Source: Protea cynaroides (taxonomy: Eukaryota > Streptophyta > Magnoliopsida > Proteales > Proteaceae). From it: a stretch of DNA of 64,000 nucleotides. The position numbers were made by a program, and so were the translations under genes. Where the stretch lies: the NCBI GenBank assembly GCA_028583415.1, contig CM053266.1, positions 4,907,217 through 4,971,216 on the forward strand. Reading direction: 5' to 3'. The notes beneath the pieces are model-generated. The model worked only from the letters and a program-made list of their open reading frames with translations. It was not told the origin of the DNA and ran no database searches. Below are positions 59,500-64,000 of this stretch, one piece after another (the stretch's first letter is position 1; the number at the start of each line of letters is the position of its first letter).

Positions 59500-60432
59500 A
59501 AATTTGTCGTCGCTGCGGGGACTAGTTTTAATCAGATTGTGATTGTTGTCATTCTATCTAATTTTCTTTCAGTCACTTGTGTTCTTACCTTTGTTTGAAG
59601 TTTTTTTTTTCATGTGTCCGTAGTTTTTCCAATAGGTATTGCTTGCACATGAAATTTCGGATGTCTTAGGGGCGCTACAAAGCTTATTTTGAAGAACATA
59701 AAAAAAAAATTCTTTCCAAGGCATTTCATGACAAGAGGGTTACTAGGAAACAATTTGTGGTTGGACAGAATGTCTTGCGTTACAATTTGAGACTTAAATT
59801 GATGCCTTATAAGTTACGTTCCCGTTGGATTAGACCCTTTGAAGTTACTAATGTGTTTCCTTATGGTACAGTTGAACTTCAAAACTAATAAGGTGTCCAT
59901 GGTTAATGGGCATCGACTCAAGACATTCTATGAAGGCTTTCATGAGCATACTATAGATGAAGTACAACTGGGGTATCCGTTTATTCTAATTGAGGAGTAT
60001 TGAGCCGAGTTAACGACGTTAAACATAAGCGCTACTTTGGAGGCAACCTAAGAAATCAGAATTGTTTTTCTTATCATTTTTAATTATTTTTCTTTACATC
60101 TTTCCATTACATTTTTAACTTTCATTGGAGACAATGTCAGATTTAACTGTGGGGACAGGAATTAGGATTTCTCTTTAGTTTTATTTTTGTTTTTATTTTT
60201 TAAGTTTTTAATTTTTGTATGATGTGTTAGAGGCATAAAAAAATTAAATAATGGTTGGATTTAAAAAAACAATTTCACTTCAATAGACTAAGAAAATATA
60301 TATGCCATGGATTGAAACTATTTGAACGTAAAAAAATTACAAATATGAATTAGTTGAAACAACTTGCTAAATGAGCTTTAAATAACAATGATAGTTGCAT
60401 TTAGAGGTAAAGTATGCAGGTTTAGTAGATGG
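59500..60432 (+). pseudogene. F internal unit 2, cut by element G
   Basis: It repeats the primer site, the same deletion junction, the integrase tail (KQFVVGQNVLRYNLRLKLM, about 59720-59960, with the same frameshift) and the AACGACGTTAAAC block. It stops at GATGG (60432), where G begins. Confidence 0.82.
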
Positions 60433-62733
60433 TGTCACACCCCAATTCCGCACATTTCAGAATGGTGTGATGAACCGCTAAATAACCAACGGTTCACCCA
60501 GGATCTCGAATAGGCTATCCCTGCATTATCTGAACCTCCATACATCCATGATCATAATCAGAGTAAATACACAATAGCGGAAGTCTTAATAAATAAATGA
60601 ACTGAGAACTAAAATGATATCCATAAATAATAGCAAATTATTCTGTGTTTAACTGAGACATAAATATTTAAGTACCAAATACATGTCTTATAAATCTAAT
60701 AAAGAAACCTATAAAAATATCTAGTCAAATACACACGAGTTACACTCGCAAGAGGAGTCGTGTGTATCATCTTCAGCTCCAGCGTCCATTGCTGCTATAT
60801 TCCCATACGTAGACGCGTTCATATAGTCTTCAACTGTGTAACCTGCATCATCAACTAAAAATATTCGACGTCGAGGGGTGAGCACACAACACGGCTTAGT
60901 GAGTAGCCAAAACAATGCAACATTACATATGCATGCACATCAATTCATATCTTTGGTCTGGTTTGAAGTTTGCAATATGCAATAGAAAGGTTCAGGTAGC
61001 CAAAGGTCACGTTTATTGACTCCGCCTCTATACACGAGTGTGTGACGTTACCCGAAGATCACGTTTATCGTCCACTCACATGCACCCAACCATGAACATT
61101 ATATAGCAAAGGTTACGTTTAATGCTATATAGTGCCATACCAACACGTAAGCCCCTGCTGGCGAGGGCTGCAAACTAGGCTTGCAACTAACCAATCCTAA
61201 TGCCAAACTGTGTATCCAAGGCCTCACCCCAGCATCCCTCAGAATGCCCATAGAGATAGAGCTAAGCCCCCCGGTAGAGTCAGAGACTACAAGGACCGAA
61301 ACCACCTCCCCTGATACTCTACGACATAATAGTTCCGCTAAGGTAATGGCGATACGACGATGCCAATGCACAAGACTTGAGTGAGAGATAGAGCTAAAGT
61401 GCTGAGACCCGCCAAAGGTTAACGTTTATTGACGTTCTCATCACACCCCCCTGATACTCGCTCGCATCAAGCACATCAACCACACACATACAAGCACATG
61501 CCTATTCCTATCATCATCATCATCATCATGTTATAAACAATAAAGTAAATATGCATGAACAAATAATAGAAATATTGGATGGCATGCTGTATGCACATAA
61601 CAATCATATTCGCATAAAATCAAACATAGCATAGGACTCAAGAAATAAAAAACAGTTTATTATTAACCAATTTAGTTTAGAGTTAAAGTTCCTCACCTTA
61701 GTTTGCTATAGGTTGTTTTTCCAAGCTTTAAAATCACCTCTACAGTGTTATTATAATACTAGCAAACCTAACAAAGTCGATCGAATTTAATTAGAATTAA
61801 TTCCGAATTTAAAACCATACTATTATCTGAGGGTCGATGCTCAGAATGCATAGGGTCGATGGGTCTATCGACCCTGTCCTCTGTCTGAACTTCCCGAATG
61901 CTGAGGGTCGATGGTCAGGGTGCATAGGGTCGATGGGTCTATCGACCCTGTGTGCGACCCTCTGTGCAATCAGGTCCAATTTCCAATTTTTAATTCATTC
62001 TTCATGTTTGGGGTCCTATGGCTTGCTTCTACATTCCATTAAACATTCATTCCATGGTCTGAAACCATGATTCATCCTCTTAAATAGCTTTCATGCATTC
62101 TCCTAGGGTTTTCCATGAAAACCTAACCATGGATGGATGGTTTGGGTTTCTCTGAAATCCAACACTCAACCATATCTAACCTAAGGTCTGTAGAAACTCA
62201 TGGAATTAGTATCCATACCTGAGAAGATTACATTTCTCTGAAAATTCTTCTCTTTTTTGCTAAGTCTTCTTCCTTGCCTCTTTTCTTCCTCTTTTCCTTC
62301 TTCTCTCTTTCTCTCAATTCAATTAGGGTTGTGAAAGGAGTGAAAGTGGCTTAGGGACGTCCTTTAAATAGAGTAGGAATGTCCTATAATAGTCCCATTG
62401 AGATTTGGAAAGAATCCCAATAAAAAATTAGGAAGTTTCCTAATTTCAGTTTCGGCGGTAAGTAAGGGTCGATTAGAGGGTCGATGATCCCGTCGACCCT
62501 GTGGTCTGACACAGTCCGACCCTCTGTCCATTTTTCAGGGTCTGAGTTTCTAATTTGAGAGGGTCGACCCTGTTTAGCTGGGTATGCGACCCTTGCTCTA
62601 TTTTAAGTGTTTTTGGGTCGATTTGATACCTGGGATCTCGCTCTCCTTCACGCCCTTGGTCCATTGACTCGACCATGATGGGTAAACCTGGTTCAAGGTG
62701 GTAAGACCGGGTTAGTTTGACACGGGTCTTACA
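60433..62733 (-). repeat. 3' LTR of G, 2301 bases
   Basis: On the plus strand it runs from TGTCACACCCCAATTCC to CGGGTCTTACA. It has a TATA-like TATTTAAA on the minus strand (about 62363), a splice-donor-like CTCAG/GTATGG near 62217, AGGGTCGATGG words (61830-61960 and 62460-62640) and four copies of an ACGTTTAT repeat (61002-61430). Confidence 0.93.
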
Positions 62734-64000
62734 ACTCCCCCCAAGTTATAAAAATTTTGTCCTCGAAATTGGACGTACCTTCTGAATCAAATAAGTGAGA
62801 GTATTGCTTCCGCATAGCATTTTCTTCTTCCCATGTAACTTCTTCCATGTCTCTACTTTTCCATGTGACCTTAACATAGTAGATATCTCTGTTGCGTAGA
62901 CGTTGAAACTTTTGACTAGTGATTTCCGTTGGTGTTACTTCAAATGTCAAATCATCAGTCAATTCTGGCAAATCCACTGTCAAAACATGCGTTGGGTCTT
63001 TGACATACTTTTTTAATAAAGAAATGTGAAATACTTCATGCACGCATGACATAGATGGTGGTAGTGCTAACTGATAAGCTACTTTTCCACACTTAGCCAG
63101 AATTTCATACGTCCCGACATATCTTGGACTTAGCTTCCCTTTCTGTCCGAACCTCTTCAATCCTCGCATAGGCGATACCTTCAGAAATACTTTATCACCT
63201 ATGGCGAACTCTAGATCTCTTCATCGAGTATCTGCGTATTGCTTCTGACGGTTCTGAGCTGTTCTTACTCTTTCCTTGATAATGTCGACCACTCGACAAG
63301 TTTCTTCAATTCCGGTCCAACAATACTACGTTCTCCAACTTCATTCCAAAACAAAGGAGTTCGACACTTCCTGCCATACAGTGCTTCATAAGGTGACATC
63401 TGTATAGTAGCCTGATAGCTATTATTATAAGCGAACTCGATCAATGGTAACTTTTCGTCCCATGATCCTTTGAAATCAATCACACATGCTCGTAGCATAT
63501 CTTCTAGAATCTGGATTGTACGTTCTGACTATCCATCTGTCTGTGGGTGGAATGCAGTACTAAACTTCAATGTCGTACCCATAGCCTTTTGCAGTCCTTC
63601 CCAAAATTTGGAAGTAAATCGTGGATCTCTATCGGACACAATGCTTTCTGTAACACCATGTAACCGAACAATATTATCCACATACAGCTTTGCTAACCTT
63701 TCTAGTGTATATTGGGGTCGTATCGGTATGAAGCGAGCTGTTTTAGTCAGACGGTCCACAATCACCCAAACTGCGTCAACTACTCGAGGAGTCAATGGTA
63801 GTCCTATGACAAAGTCCATAGTGATGCAGTCCCATTTCCATGCTGGTTCCGGTAACAGTTGTAACAGTCCTGCGGGTCTTTGTCGTTCAGCCTTTACTTT
63901 CTGACAATTTAGGCATTGAGACACGAACTTAGCTACATCTGCTTTCATTCCCCTCCACCAATATAGTTTCTTTAGATCATGATACATTTTTGTACTTCCA
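62729..64000 (-). pseudogene. G integrase and chromodomain (partial)
   Basis: From the right: KMYHDLKKLYWWRGMKADVA, CLNCQ (zinc Cys pair intact), WKWDCITMDFVIGLPL, SDRDPRFTSKFWEG, a TAG replacing Gln in DGQSERT (63529-63531), SPYEALYGRKCRTPLFW, a frameshift near 63260, LSPRYVGTYEILAK and a chromodomain with YYVKVTWKSRDMEEVTWE. All three acidic core residues are present. The frame ends GEL-stop, with TAA formed by the LTR start as in element A. It is the best preserved integrase core in the window. Confidence 0.9.
62734..62747 (-). other. Polypurine tract of G
   Basis: The minus strand reads AACTTGGGGGGAGT immediately before the 3' LTR start. Confidence 0.85.

Larger units (their letters stand above)
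54766..60432 (+). mobile_element. Element F: Athila-like LTR-internal-LTR-internal array
   Basis: Two LTRs (TGATG...CATCA ends) are each followed by the same internal unit. The first internal unit is complete (56106-58123) and the second is cut by element G (59500-60432). The primer site is of the TGGCGCCGCTG Asp-tRNA type. Both internal units lack gag, protease, RT and most of integrase, with the same junction, so this is a non-autonomous derivative. Confidence 0.82.
60433..64000 (-). mobile_element. Element G: family K chromovirus, right part outside the window
   Basis: The minus strand shows 3' LTR (60433-62733), polypurine tract, chromodomain and integrase; the rest lies beyond base 64000. 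It is inserted in F with left flank GATGG. Confidence 0.92.

Overview
The window is a gene-free block of nested LTR retrotransposons from a plant nuclear genome, most likely a flowering plant. The evidence is Ty3/gypsy pol with C-terminal chromodomains (Tekay/Del-like), initiator-Met-tRNA primer sites (TGGTATCAGAGC-type), an Ogre/Tat-like piece with a TGGCGACTCC primer site and an Athila-like piece with a TGGCGCCGCTG primer site. AT-rich, stop-ridden coding and Russian-doll nesting suggest old heterochromatin. I found no host gene, rRNA or tRNA. The species cannot be named from the sequence.

Layout, left to right. Element A (1-11636, minus) has a 4.18-kb LTR and a broken gag-pol; solo LTR S1 (752-3049, site duplication GGTCC) sits in its integrase. 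After 122 unassigned bases comes element B (minus), the oldest host. Its 3' LTR is at 11759-15623; its inside is scattered over 15624-16574, 24640-29533 and 52845-54662; its 5' LTR starts at 54663 and is interrupted at 54765. Inside B lie element C (16575 to about 24640, plus, Ogre/Tat-like, itself holding solo LTR S2 at 18317-20911), element D (29534-52844, minus) and element F (54766-60432, plus, Athila-like LTR-internal-LTR-internal). Element E (40037-51984, plus, site duplication TATGA) sits in the 5' LTR of D. Element G (60433 to beyond 64000, minus) sits in F. D, E, G, S1 and S2 share one family of about 2.3-kb LTRs starting TGTAAGACC and ending GTGTGACA, called family K here.

Gag, protease, reverse transcriptase, RNase H, integrase and chromodomain follow the usual Ty3/gypsy order. 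No copy looks autonomous: frameshifts, stops and lost catalytic residues occur in each.

Three features go beyond ordinary retrotransposon debris. (1) B, D and E each carry an extra gene on the opposite strand between the 5' LTR and gag. In E it has a predicted intron, and in all three copies the frame has no frameshift even though gag-pol is frameshifted. (2) A dense array of GGTCG/CGACC words lies between that antisense gene and gag, and the same words occur in the LTR; the variant used appears to match within each element. (3) At the gag/protease boundary, A, B, D and E carry an extra segment at the same codon position (192, 90, 69 and 69 bases) with GT..AG-like ends and an in-frame stop; removing it gives the same 13-residue spacing to the protease active site in all four. 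These suggest an element lineage with its own antisense protein, its own binding-site array and splicing- or readthrough-controlled Gag/Gag-Pol output. All of this is read by eye and needs computation to confirm.
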